64,000 bases of DNA from an uncultured Clostridia bacterium (GTDB lineage: Bacteria; Bacillota; Clostridia; Peptostreptococcales; Anaerovoracaceae), in the NCBI GenBank assembly GCA_934233735.1, contig CAKQGQ010000012.1:1-64000 (forward strand), in the 5' to 3' direction. Below, in pieces: positions 35,532 through 43,475 of this stretch. The notes under the pieces were generated by a model that was not told the DNA's origin, ran no database searches, and was given only the letters and a program-made list of their open reading frames with translations. The position numbers and the translations under genes are program-made. The stretch's first letter is position 1; the number at the start of each line of letters is the position of its first letter.

Positions 35532-36686
35532 ATGGCAGAAAAACGCGATTATTACGAAGTGCTTGGCTTACAAAAGGGAGCAAGCGAGGATGAAATCAAG
35601 AAAGCTTTCCGAAAGATGGCGATGAAGTATCATCCCGACAAGAACCCCGGAAACAAGGAAGCGGAAGAAAAATTTAAGGAAGTCAACGAAGCATACAGCG
35701 TTCTGTCTGACCCCGATAAAAAGAGCAAATATGACAGATTCGGCCATGCCGGCGTAGACCCGAACGGCATGGGAGGCGCAGGCTTTGGCGGTTTCGGCGG
35801 AGCGGGCGGCTTCGGTGGCTTTGAAGATATATTCGATATGTTCGGCAGTGCGTTCGGCGGCGGCTTCGGCGGCGGACAGCAGAGAAGAAGCAATCAGCCG
35901 AGAAAGGGCAAAGATCTTCAGAAGGCGATTACAATCACTTTTGAAGAAGCAGCATTCGGCACGAGCAAAAAAATCGAACTGAGCAAATATGTACAGTGCC
36001 CGACCTGTAAAGGTGAAGGTGCAAAACCGGGAACAACGAAGAAAACTTGTCCGAAATGCGGCGGCAGCGGTCAGATCAGTCAGGCGCAGAGAACGCCGTT
36101 TGGACAGTTCCAGACGGTTACAACCTGCGACCAGTGCGGCGGCAGCGGCAAGATCATTGAAGAGCCTTGTCCGGACTGCAAGGGACAGGGAAAGGTCAAG
36201 AAGAATGTTACGATTTCCGTTGACATTCCGGCAGGCGTTGACAATGAGAGCGTAATTCCTATCAGAGGACAGGGCGAGCCGGGAATCAACGGCGGACCTG
36301 CGGGTGACCTGTATATCGTGCTGAATGTAAAACCGCACAAGGTTTTCAAGCGCAGGGGTGCTGACCTTTATCTGGAAATGCCGATCAGTTTCGATCAGGC
36401 AGCTCTCGGCGCGGAGATTATCGTACCGACGCTGGACGGCAAGGTTTCCTACAAGGTTCCTGCGGGAACGCAGCCGGGAACCACATTCCGTCTAAAGGAC
36501 AAGGGCGTAAAATACCTGAAGCGCGAGACAAAAGGCGACCTTTATGTAAAGGTAAATATTGAAGTGCCGACTAAACTCAATCACAAGCAGAAAAAGGCGA
36601 TTGAGGATATGGCGAAGGAACTGACGGATGACTGCTATCAGAAGAAGAGCAGCTTCAAGGAAAAGTTCAAAGAAATTTTCAGTTAG
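35532..36686 (+). CDS. dnaJ: Chaperone protein DnaJ (Hsp40)
   Basis: This 384-residue type I Hsp40 stimulates the ATPase of DnaK. It has a J domain with HPD at 34-36, a Gly/Phe-rich region (about 75-125), four CxxCxGxG zinc motifs (CPTCKGEG, CPKCGGSG, CDQCGGSG, CPDCKGQG) and a C-terminal substrate domain. The ATG at 35532 follows GAGAGG; the frame open from 35481 runs through the hairpin and is rejected. It is the last gene of the heat-shock operon. Confidence 0.97.
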   Translation: MAEKRDYYEVLGLQKGASEDEIKKAFRKMAMKYHPDKNPGNKEAEEKFKEVNEAYSVLSDPDKKSKYDRFGHAGVDPNGMGGAGFGGFGGAGGFGGFEDIFDMFGSAFGGGFGGGQQRRSNQPRKGKDLQKAITITFEEAAFGTSKKIELSKYVQCPTCKGEGAKPGTTKKTCPKCGGSGQISQAQRTPFGQFQTVTTCDQCGGSGKIIEEPCPDCKGQGKVKKNVTISVDIPAGVDNESVIPIRGQGEPGINGGPAGDLYIVLNVKPHKVFKRRGADLYLEMPISFDQAALGAEIIVPTLDGKVSYKVPAGTQPGTTFRLKDKGVKYLKRETKGDLYVKVNIEVPTKLNHKQKKAIEDMAKELTDDCYQKKSSFKEKFKEIFS

Positions 36687-36734
36687 GAGTCGGATTTTGT
36701 CGAAAAAAAGTGGTTGATAAAATATGAGAAAAGC

Positions 36735-36763
36735 TTGACATAATCGGAAGAATTCCGTATCAT
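36735..36763 (+). promoter_or_regulatory. Promoter of the structured RNA
   Basis: TTGACA (36735-36740), a 17-bp spacer and TATCAT (36758-36763) predict a start near 36770. Confidence 0.65.
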
Positions 36764-36769
36764 AATAGT

Positions 36770-36936
36770 AAGGACAGACAACGGCGTGTGCCTGTCAAAG
36801 CGATGAAGCATATCAGCGTACCGGCGAGCCTTGTTATGCGGAGCTTTCAGTAGGGGTTGTGTAATAACCCCAAGCCGGAGTAGGGTAAAACCGAAAGAAA
36901 ATGCTCAAAACCGCCTTGATTTTCAAGGCGGTTTTT
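36770..36936 (+). ncRNA. Candidate independent structured RNA, family not recognised
   Basis: This stretch of about 167 nt lies between its own consensus promoter and a strong terminator. A 5' hairpin (GACA 36773-36776 with TGTC 36793-36796, inner GGC/GCC) is followed by a two-part stem: AAAGC 36797-36801 with GCTTT 36843-36847, and GCATA 36808-36812 with TATGC 36835-36839. Then comes a GGGGTT/AACCCC hairpin (36853-36871). The loop CCGGC (36821-36825) can pair with GCCGG (36874-36878) to form a pseudoknot. Hallmarks of tmRNA, SRP RNA, 6S RNA, T-box and the common riboswitches were not found. It could be a leader for the downstream PBECR4 gene, but the terminator makes an independent RNA or a riboswitch equally possible. 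Confidence 0.6.
36907..36936 (+). terminator. Terminator of the structured RNA
   Basis: AAAACCGCCTTGA pairs perfectly with TCAAGGCGGTTTT over TTT and runs into a T tract. It stands 20 bases before the PBECR4 start codon. Confidence 0.85.
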
Positions 36937-36955
36937 CTAACCAAAAGGATATTTT

Positions 36956-37534
36956 ATGGATAAAATTTACCAATGTGCAGCTGCATTTGAAAAATTGCTG
37001 AATTTCCAATATCATATAGTTATTGGAAGAAAAGGAAAGACAGAAGAACTTTATATCGAATTTTTAGATAAAGACTTTCACCATCTTATGGGTCTTGGAA
37101 AGCTGAAAGATTTGCGAATTGCCAGACAAAATAGGTCTCAAGTTTTTAATGCTATTTTGACTGGAACTCTTTCGGACCATGACATCAGTAAAAGCCGTTA
37201 TGCTTCGCAAATAGAAAACCGCTTTGAGCCGCTGACATCTATAGAACAGCTGATGGATAACAATGAACTGATTTTTCGATATAATGCAAATAAAAACATT
37301 TTTTCTTCGATACAGGCAGATTTCCTGTTGTCAACACCGCATGAAGACAATGAAATTTACATATTTATTGCACAGAAAGAAGAATCAGGACGATATTACT
37401 GCAAATCTTTTTTTCCGAAAGAAGACAGAGACTATACACGAAATCAACCGAAATATACGTTATTATTTAAAGAGAAAAAAATTATCAGCACAGGGAAAAA
37501 AATAGTGCAGTATAACCGCCTTTATAGAAATTAG
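36956..37534 (+). CDS. PBECR4 domain-containing protein
   Basis: This 192-residue protein resembles the PBECR4 domain, a member of the Barnase-EndoU-ColicinE5/D-RelE (BECR) nuclease superfamily. Recognisable blocks are DFHHLMGLGKLKDL, ISKSRYASQIENRFEPLT and TPHEDNEIYIFIAQK. Family members occur in phages and chromosomes of Firmicutes and their targets are unknown. A weak AAAAGGAT precedes the ATG. It lies directly behind the RNA terminator, so its expression may depend on read-through. No obvious immunity gene stands next to it; the next gene is an ABC-F ATPase. Confidence 0.7.
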   Translation: MDKIYQCAAAFEKLLNFQYHIVIGRKGKTEELYIEFLDKDFHHLMGLGKLKDLRIARQNRSQVFNAILTGTLSDHDISKSRYASQIENRFEPLTSIEQLMDNNELIFRYNANKNIFSSIQADFLLSTPHEDNEIYIFIAQKEESGRYYCKSFFPKEDRDYTRNQPKYTLLFKEKKIISTGKKIVQYNRLYRN

Positions 37535-37568
37535 CTGAAAATTAATATAAAGATAAAAGGAGTAATGC

Positions 37569-39152
37569 ATGTTAACAGTCAACAATGTAAGTATGAATTT
37601 CAGCGGGCAGCCGCTGTTTAAAGATGTGGATCTTAAGTTTACGCCGGGCAACTGCTACGGCATTATCGGCGCGAACGGAGCCGGAAAATCAACCTTTCTG
37701 CGGATTCTTTCCGGAGACTTGGAGCCGACAACCGGCGATGTTTCGCTGAAACCGGGCGTTCGAATGTCGGTGCTCAAGCAGGACCACTTTGAATTTGACG
37801 AGTACACGGTACTGGATACCGTGATTATGGGAAATCGCAGACTCTACGATGTGATGAAAGAAAAAGACGCCATTTACATGAAAGAGGATTTCGGCGACGA
37901 GGACGGTATGCGTGCGGCGGAACTGGAGGCGGAATTTGCGGAAATGAACGGCTGGGAAGCCGAATCCGATGTCAGCCGCCTGATACAGGGGCTGGGACTC
38001 TCTGCGGATATTCTGTATACGCAGATGGCATCCCTGACTGCGAAGGAAAAGGTAAAGGTGCTTCTGGCACAGGCTTTGTTTGGAAATCCGGGAATTATCC
38101 TGCTAGATGAGCCGACAAACCATCTCGATGTCAAGGCAATTGCTTGGCTGGAAGACTTTTTGATGGAGTACGAAGGCACGGTCATCGTTGTATCGCATGA
38201 CCGACATTTCCTGAACACGGTCTGCACGAACATCGTCGATGTCGACTACGGCAAAATCAAGATGTATGTCGGCAACTACGAATTCTGGTACGAATCCAGC
38301 CAGATGGTTCAGAAGATGATAAAGGACCAGAACAAAAAGAACGAAGAAAAAATCAAAGAACTGCAGGCATTTATTCAGCGATTCTCTGCGAATAAATCTA
38401 AGTCCAAGCAGGCAACTTCCAGAAGAAAGCTGCTCGATAAGCTGAGCGTGGAGGAAATGCCGGCGTCTTCGAGACGCTATCCGTTCGTGGGCTTTAAGAT
38501 GGATCGCGAGCCGGGCAAGGAAATTCTGCAGGTTGAGGGAATTTCCAAGACGATTGACGGAGTTAAGATTTTAGATAATATTTCTTTCCGCGTCAATAAC
38601 GGCGATAAAATCGCTTTTGTCGGAGAAAATGAAATCGCGAACACGACGCTGTTTAAAATTCTCATGGGCGAGATGGAGCCTGACGAGGGCAGCTTCAAGT
38701 GGGGCGTGACGATTGCAACTTCCTACTTCCCACTCGACAATTCCGAATTTTTCAACGGATGCGATTTGAACCTCGTGGAGTGGCTTTCGCAGTATTCGAC
38801 TGAAACGAGCGAAACTTTCCTGAGAGGCTTTCTCGGGAAAATGCTTTTCTCCGGGGATGAGGTTTACAAGCCGGTCAAGGTGCTTTCCGGAGGCGAAAAA
38901 GTGCGCTGCATGCTTTCCCGCATGATGCTGTTCGGCTCGAATATGTTGGTGCTCGACCAGCCGACGAACCACTTGGACCTTGAGTCCATTACGGCAGTCA
39001 ACGAGGGACTGATTGCTTTCAAGGGCGGCATTCTTTTCGCTTCGCACGACCATGAATTCATTCAGACCATCGCCGACCGGATTATCGAAATTCATCCGGA
39101 CGGAACAATTACGGATAAGGTGTGTACCTATGATGAATACATTGGCGAGTAA
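37569..39152 (+). CDS. ABC-F family ATPase with one degenerate ATP site
   Basis: This soluble 527-residue twin-ATPase belongs to the ribosome-associated ABC-F family (YkpA/YbiT-like). Domain 1 has intact Walker A GANGAGKS (34-41) and Walker B LLDEPTNHLD, but its signature reads LTAKEK (156-161). Domain 2 has signature LSGGEK (439-444) but a Walker A of GENEIANTT (352-360) without lysine, and LDQP in place of LDEP. All three changes fall in the same composite site. A charged linker of about 60 residues joins the halves. AAAGGAG precedes the ATG. Its end overlaps the AEC gene by 23 bases. Confidence 0.88.
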   Translation: MLTVNNVSMNFSGQPLFKDVDLKFTPGNCYGIIGANGAGKSTFLRILSGDLEPTTGDVSLKPGVRMSVLKQDHFEFDEYTVLDTVIMGNRRLYDVMKEKDAIYMKEDFGDEDGMRAAELEAEFAEMNGWEAESDVSRLIQGLGLSADILYTQMASLTAKEKVKVLLAQALFGNPGIILLDEPTNHLDVKAIAWLEDFLMEYEGTVIVVSHDRHFLNTVCTNIVDVDYGKIKMYVGNYEFWYESSQMVQKMIKDQNKKNEEKIKELQAFIQRFSANKSKSKQATSRRKLLDKLSVEEMPASSRRYPFVGFKMDREPGKEILQVEGISKTIDGVKILDNISFRVNNGDKIAFVGENEIANTTLFKILMGEMEPDEGSFKWGVTIATSYFPLDNSEFFNGCDLNLVEWLSQYSTETSETFLRGFLGKMLFSGDEVYKPVKVLSGGEKVRCMLSRMMLFGSNMLVLDQPTNHLDLESITAVNEGLIAFKGGILFASHDHEFIQTIADRIIEIHPDGTITDKVCTYDEYIGE

Positions 39153-40083
39153 TTTTTTTGTGGCAGCACGAGCCGTGCTGCCCATTTTCATAATCATGGG
39201 AATCGGCATGCTGGTACGGCATGCGGGGATTGTGAACGAAGCAGAAGTTAAAAAGATAAACAAACTCAATTTTGTTGTGTTTTTTCCGCTGCTGATGTTT
39301 ACGAACCTCTACGGTAAGGACATAAGCGATGCGGTGGACATTCGGCTGATGGCTTTCGGCGTCGTCGGTGTTTTGGCGGTTTATGCGCTTACGGTCTGTT
39401 TCGTTGTACATATTACGAAGGAGCGAAAGACCCAGGGAGCGATGATACAGGCAATTTACCGGAGCAATTTTGTAATCATGGGCATTCCGATTGTTACAAA
39501 TATATTCGGGGATGAAAACCTTGCAATGACGGCGGTGATGGTGACGGTCATCGTGCCGCTTTACAATGTGCTTGCCGTTATAACGTTGGAAGTTTTTCGT
39601 GGCGGGAAACCGGAATTATTGCATATCTTGAAGCAGCTTGCAAAAAATCCGCTGATTCTGGGAGCACTTGCGGGAATCGTTGCCGTGCTGACAGGTCTGA
39701 AATTGCCGGGCGTTCTCGAAAATGTGGCTTCCTCTATGGCAGGTGTGGCAACTCCGCTTGCACTGCTCACGCTTGGTGCATTTTTTGATCTTCGCAGTGC
39801 GATGAAACGCGAGAGGGACATCTTTATCTGTGTAGCCGGCAGGCTTATCGCTGTACCGGCAATCGGACTGACCGCGGGGATTCTCCTGGGATTCAGAGGC
39901 ATTGCGCTCGTAACGCTGATTGCGATTTTTGCATCGCCGACGGCAGTTTCATCGTTTCCGATGGCGCAGGAGATGGACAGCGATTACGAACTTACGGGCG
40001 ATGCGGTCGTTTTCTCATCGGGAGCAGCGTGCTTCACAATGTTTCTATGGATTTTTGCATTAAAAAGCATGGGAATGTTCTAA
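39130..40083 (+). CDS. AEC family transporter (auxin efflux carrier fold)
   Basis: This membrane protein of about 317 residues has ten predicted helices. Features are LPIFIIMGIGMLVRHAG at the start, YRSNFVIMGIPIV in the fourth to fifth segments, and ASPTAVSSFPMAQEM near the end. Bacterial members export or import organic acids such as malate, or amino-acid-like anions. The ATG at 39130 (or 39133) follows AAGG and overlaps the end of the ABC-F gene, which suggests coupled translation. The upstream extension to 39013 is out-of-frame overlap and is rejected. Confidence 0.85.
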   Translation: MMNTLASNFFVAARAVLPIFIIMGIGMLVRHAGIVNEAEVKKINKLNFVVFFPLLMFTNLYGKDISDAVDIRLMAFGVVGVLAVYALTVCFVVHITKERKTQGAMIQAIYRSNFVIMGIPIVTNIFGDENLAMTAVMVTVIVPLYNVLAVITLEVFRGGKPELLHILKQLAKNPLILGALAGIVAVLTGLKLPGVLENVASSMAGVATPLALLTLGAFFDLRSAMKRERDIFICVAGRLIAVPAIGLTAGILLGFRGIALVTLIAIFASPTAVSSFPMAQEMDSDYELTGDAVVFSSGAACFTMFLWIFALKSMGMF

Positions 40084-40104
40084 AAATAATGCATAAATGA
40101 AAGA

Positions 40105-40179
40105 ATGACATTAGATGAACTGATAGAGGCTGCTAAGAATATGGGCATCTGGAGAAATTGCAGCACAATTTCCAAATAA
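40105..40179 (+). other. Short open frame, possible gene remnant
   Basis: A 24-codon frame reads MTLDELIEAAKNMGIWRN and stops soon after. It has a protein-like look, but no good ribosome binding site and no recognised family. The rest of 40084-40202 shows nothing else. Confidence 0.2.
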
Positions 40180-40202
40180 ACGAAAAAAATCCATTTTGCC
40201 TC

Positions 40203-40233
40203 TTGACTATACGGCTACCGTATACTTTATAAT
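40203..40233 (+). promoter_or_regulatory. MerR-type promoter/operator of the GPH symporter gene
   Basis: TTGACT (40203-40208) and TATAAT (40228-40233) are 19 bp apart. The spacer contains TATACGGCTACCGTATA, the palindrome of the MATE promoter with one central change. Confidence 0.75.
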
Positions 40234-40259
40234 TGTCTTAGAAGAAAGAGGTGAATAAA

Positions 40260-41678
40260 ATGAAACTCCCGTTTAGAACGAAACTGTGTTACGGAATCGG
40301 AGGAACCTGCGATAACGCGTTATATATGCTGGCGGGCACTTATCTGCTGCTCTACCTGACGACGGTAGCGGGATTAAGTCCGGCGGTGGCAGGCGCAATC
40401 TGTGGAGCCGGTTCCATCTGGGAAGCACTCTGCGCGCCGATTGTCGGATTCGAGTCTGACCATGCAATCACGCGCTACGGAAAGCGTAAACCGTTCCTGC
40501 TCGGAGCGACGATACCGGTTGTGGTGATTACGACGCTTTTATTTACGAGTTTTGACGCACCGCCTGCGGTGAAGGTGGTATATTATCTGGTTATGGTTTT
40601 GGCATACTGGACCTGCTTTTCCTCGTTCTTCGTGCCATATATGGCATGGGGGTCGGAACTGACGGATGACTACAACGAGCGGACGGTTCTGCGTTCGTTT
40701 TCCTATATCTTTAACCAGCTCGGCATGTGTGTCGGCATGGTACTGCCGCCTGTACTGGTGGATCTATGTGCGCAAAAGGGCAAAAGCCTTTCCTTCTCAT
40801 GGACGCTGGTCGGCCTTGTCGTTGGAATCTGTGGGGCAGCCGCGCTTTTCATCTGCGCGTGGTCCATCAAAAATGACGATAAAAAGGATTTCGTGAAGCC
40901 GGAGAAAAAACGCGAAAACCTGTTTGCGGCTTATGGAACGATGTTCCGCGAATATCTGCAGCTTTTGAAAATGAAGCCGGTACAGATTATCATCGGCTCC
41001 AGCCTTGCGTATCTGATTGCAAACATCACATTCTCATCCGACCGAGTATTCTTTATGACTTTCAACATGGGGATGAGTGAGTCGCAGATTTCCGCGGTGC
41101 TGCTTCTGATTACGGCCGCGGGCGTTGCAACCGTGCCGTTTATAGCGAAAATCGGAACGAAGGTTGATAAAAAAGACCTGTTTAAAACCGTTATGGCAGT
41201 TTGCGGAATTCTGATGATTGCGGCAAGAGTCATCGGGATTGAGTCATGGGGCATGATGATTTTCGTCTGTATGCTTTATGCAGCGGCAAATGCGACCTAC
41301 TGGCAGCTCATGCCGTCTATGATTTATGATGTATGCGAAGTGGAGGAACTACTGTCCGGCATCAAGCACTCCGGAGCGGTCATTTCGCTGCAGGCTTTGT
41401 CGGAATCCATCTCGATTGCGGTCGGACTGCAGATGCTCGGCATCGTGCTGCAGCTTGCGGGATTTAACAATGAAAGCGCGGTGCAGACATCGCTTGCCCT
41501 TGAATGGGTACAGAATGCTTTCGCCGTAATTCCGGGCGCTGCCATGATTTTAGTCGCTTTCATTATTCGCAAATCCAATCTGACGAAGGAGGTTTTCAAT
41601 CGCGTCAAGGAAGCACTGGCGAGAAGATATGCCGGAGAAGAGGTGGATATTACCGAGTTTGAAGAGATTTTTGAGTAA
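40260..41678 (+). CDS. MFS transporter of the GPH (glycoside-pentoside-hexuronide:cation) family
   Basis: This protein of about 472 residues has twelve predicted membrane segments and GPH-type landmarks: FRTKLCYGIGGTCDNALY, DHAITRYGKRKPFLL in the loop after the second helix pair, and YMAWGSELTDDYNERT. Such carriers move sugars or glycosides with Na+ or H+, but the shared promoter with a MATE exporter suggests a role in toxin or drug response. The ATG at 40260 is preferred over GTG at 40251, which lies inside GAAAGAGGTG. Confidence 0.88.
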   Translation: MKLPFRTKLCYGIGGTCDNALYMLAGTYLLLYLTTVAGLSPAVAGAICGAGSIWEALCAPIVGFESDHAITRYGKRKPFLLGATIPVVVITTLLFTSFDAPPAVKVVYYLVMVLAYWTCFSSFFVPYMAWGSELTDDYNERTVLRSFSYIFNQLGMCVGMVLPPVLVDLCAQKGKSLSFSWTLVGLVVGICGAAALFICAWSIKNDDKKDFVKPEKKRENLFAAYGTMFREYLQLLKMKPVQIIIGSSLAYLIANITFSSDRVFFMTFNMGMSESQISAVLLLITAAGVATVPFIAKIGTKVDKKDLFKTVMAVCGILMIAARVIGIESWGMMIFVCMLYAAANATYWQLMPSMIYDVCEVEELLSGIKHSGAVISLQALSESISIAVGLQMLGIVLQLAGFNNESAVQTSLALEWVQNAFAVIPGAAMILVAFIIRKSNLTKEVFNRVKEALARRYAGEEVDITEFEEIFE

Positions 41679-41730
41679 CAGGTCTTCGATAAAGAAAAAA
41701 CAACATAATAAGTAATAGATAAATAAAGAA

Positions 41731-41786
41731 AAATCCCCGATGCGCTGCGGCTTCGATTGAGGAAGACGGGCATATCGGGGGATTTA
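41731..41786. terminator. Bidirectional terminator
   Basis: AAATCCCCGAT and ATCGGGGGATTT enclose a large loop. T-rich ends on both strands serve the GPH gene and the converging PFL gene. Confidence 0.6.
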
Positions 41787-41801
41787 TTTTCCATTTTAGT
41801 T

Positions 41802-43160
41802 TTAGTTTTTCAGGCTCTGCATCGGGGCCGGGATTCTGCCGCCGCGGTGAATCATTTTCGCAGAGGACTGCGTGTGGAGCTTCATAACCGGACCGTTTCC
41901 GAGCAGTCCGCCGAAGTCGAGTTCCTGACCTTCTTCCAGTCCAATCGCGGGAATCACGCGGACAGCGGTCGTCTTGGAGTTCACCATGCCGATTGCTGCT
42001 TCGTCCGCGATGATTGCAGAAATGGTTTCCGCCGGAGTTTCGCCCGGAATGACAATCATATCAAGACCAACCGAGCATACAGCGGTCATCGCTTCGAGCT
42101 TCTCGATACCCAGGCATCCGGTTCTTGCAGCGTTTATCATGCCTGCATCCTCGGTAACCGGAATGAAAGCGCCGGATAATCCGCCGACGGAAGAAGAAGC
42201 CATCACGCCGCCTTTTTTCACTGCGTCGTTGAGCATTGCCAGAGCAGCGGTCGTGCCGTGCGTTCCGCACTGCTCGAGACCGATTTCTTCGAGAATGTAT
42301 GCAACCGAATCACCGACCGCAGGGGTTGGAGCCAGAGATAAATCGATGATGCCGAAAGGAACGCCGAGCATGTGTGAGGCTTCCGTTCCGACAAGCTGTC
42401 CCATGCGGGTAATCTTAAATGCGGTCTTTTTAATCAGTTCCGCCACTTCATGCAGAGGTGCATCGTCCGGAAGCTTCGCTAGAGCCGCACGCACAACGCC
42501 CGGTCCGGAAACGCCGACATTGAGCACGACATCCGGTTCGCCGACGCCATGGAAAGCACCTGCCATGAAAGGATTGTCCTCCGGCGCGTTGCAGAATACG
42601 ACGAGCTTCGCTGCGCCGATGCACTGGTTGTCCTTCGTCAGTTCCGATGCTTTTCTGACAACTTCGCCCATCATTGCAACCGCGTCCATATTGATTCCGG
42701 CTTTCGTAGAGCCGATGTTGACCGACGAACATACGAATTCCGTTTCGGCAAGTGCGCGCGGAATTGCTTCGATCAGTTCGCGGTCGCCTGCGCTGAAGCC
42801 TTTCTGTACGAGCGCACTGAAGCCGCCGATAAAGTTTACGCCGACCGCTTTGGCAGCGCGATCCAGCGTTTTCGCATATTTCACCGGGTCGCCGCCGCTG
42901 ACTGCAACGAGCATGGAAATCGGCGTTACGCTGATTCTCTTATTTACAATCGGAATTCCGTATTTCTTTTCGATGAACTCACCTGTTGCAACCAAATCTT
43001 TCGCGTGCGAGTAAATTTTGTTGTAAATCTTCTCGCAGGAGCGGTCGATGTCACTGTCGGCACAGTCCAAAAGTGAAATTCCCATTGTGATTGTACGAAT
43101 ATCCAGGTTTTCCTCCTGAATCATCGTGATTGTTTCCATAATATCGTTAAAATTTAACAT
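41802..43160 (-). CDS. PFL family protein (UPF0210)
   Basis: This 452-residue cytoplasmic protein belongs to the UPF0210/DUF711 family, related in fold to pyruvate formate-lyase-like proteins and of unknown function. Family blocks include VNFIGGFSALVQKGF, INMDAVAMMGE and SSVGGLSGAFIPVTEDAGMI. It regularly stands beside the ACT protein gene, as here, 51 bases away. GGAGG precedes the ATG. It is the last gene of a leftward operon with the radical SAM and ACT genes. Confidence 0.9.
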   Translation of the reverse strand: MLNFNDIMETITMIQEENLDIRTITMGISLLDCADSDIDRSCEKIYNKIYSHAKDLVATGEFIEKKYGIPIVNKRISVTPISMLVAVSGGDPVKYAKTLDRAAKAVGVNFIGGFSALVQKGFSAGDRELIEAIPRALAETEFVCSSVNIGSTKAGINMDAVAMMGEVVRKASELTKDNQCIGAAKLVVFCNAPEDNPFMAGAFHGVGEPDVVLNVGVSGPGVVRAALAKLPDDAPLHEVAELIKKTAFKITRMGQLVGTEASHMLGVPFGIIDLSLAPTPAVGDSVAYILEEIGLEQCGTHGTTAALAMLNDAVKKGGVMASSSVGGLSGAFIPVTEDAGMINAARTGCLGIEKLEAMTAVCSVGLDMIVIPGETPAETISAIIADEAAIGMVNSKTTAVRVIPAIGLEEGQELDFGGLLGNGPVMKLHTQSSAKMIHRGGRIPAPMQSLKN

Positions 43161-43211
43161 TTAAAAGCCTCCGTTTTCTGTTTTGTTTGTTTTAAGGTAT
43201 CCTCGGCGGTG

Positions 43212-43475
43212 CTAAATTCTGTGCATGGAATTGAAAATATCCTCATGCATAACGTGTACTACCATGTCGGGAACGGATTCTTTCAGGCTCTTTTGAAGTG
43301 CCTCGATTTCGCAGGTCATTTTGCTGATGTCGATGACCATTACCATGCAAAAATAACCGTCCAGAATCGACTGCGTCACTTCTAAAACATTTGCGTATTT
43401 GTCCGCGCAGGCGGTTGACACGCGGGCGAGAATGCCGACCATGTCTTTACCGATTACTGTTACTACTGCTTTCAT
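43212..43475 (-). CDS. ACT domain-containing protein (UPF0237)
   Basis: This 87-residue stand-alone ACT domain begins MKAVVTVIGKDMVGILARVS, the amino-acid-binding fold typical of UPF0237. It probably senses an amino acid and controls or stabilises the PFL protein encoded next to it. AAAGGAG precedes the ATG, which overlaps the stop of the radical SAM gene by four bases (ATGA), so the two are translationally coupled. Confidence 0.9.
   Translation of the reverse strand: MKAVVTVIGKDMVGILARVSTACADKYANVLEVTQSILDGYFCMVMVIDISKMTCEIEALQKSLKESVPDMVVHVMHEDIFNSMHRI

Noticed and set aside
36770..36936. tmRNA, 6S RNA, SRP RNA, T-box or a common riboswitch
   Set aside because: No tRNA-like end, no GGUCAGGUCC-type SRP core, no T-box AGGGUGG element, and no long 5'-3' end pairing as in 6S RNA.
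41974..43014. A 346-codon frame antisense to the PFL gene
   Set aside because: It is explained by the codon bias of the UPF0210 gene; there is no ribosome binding site or recognisable domain.
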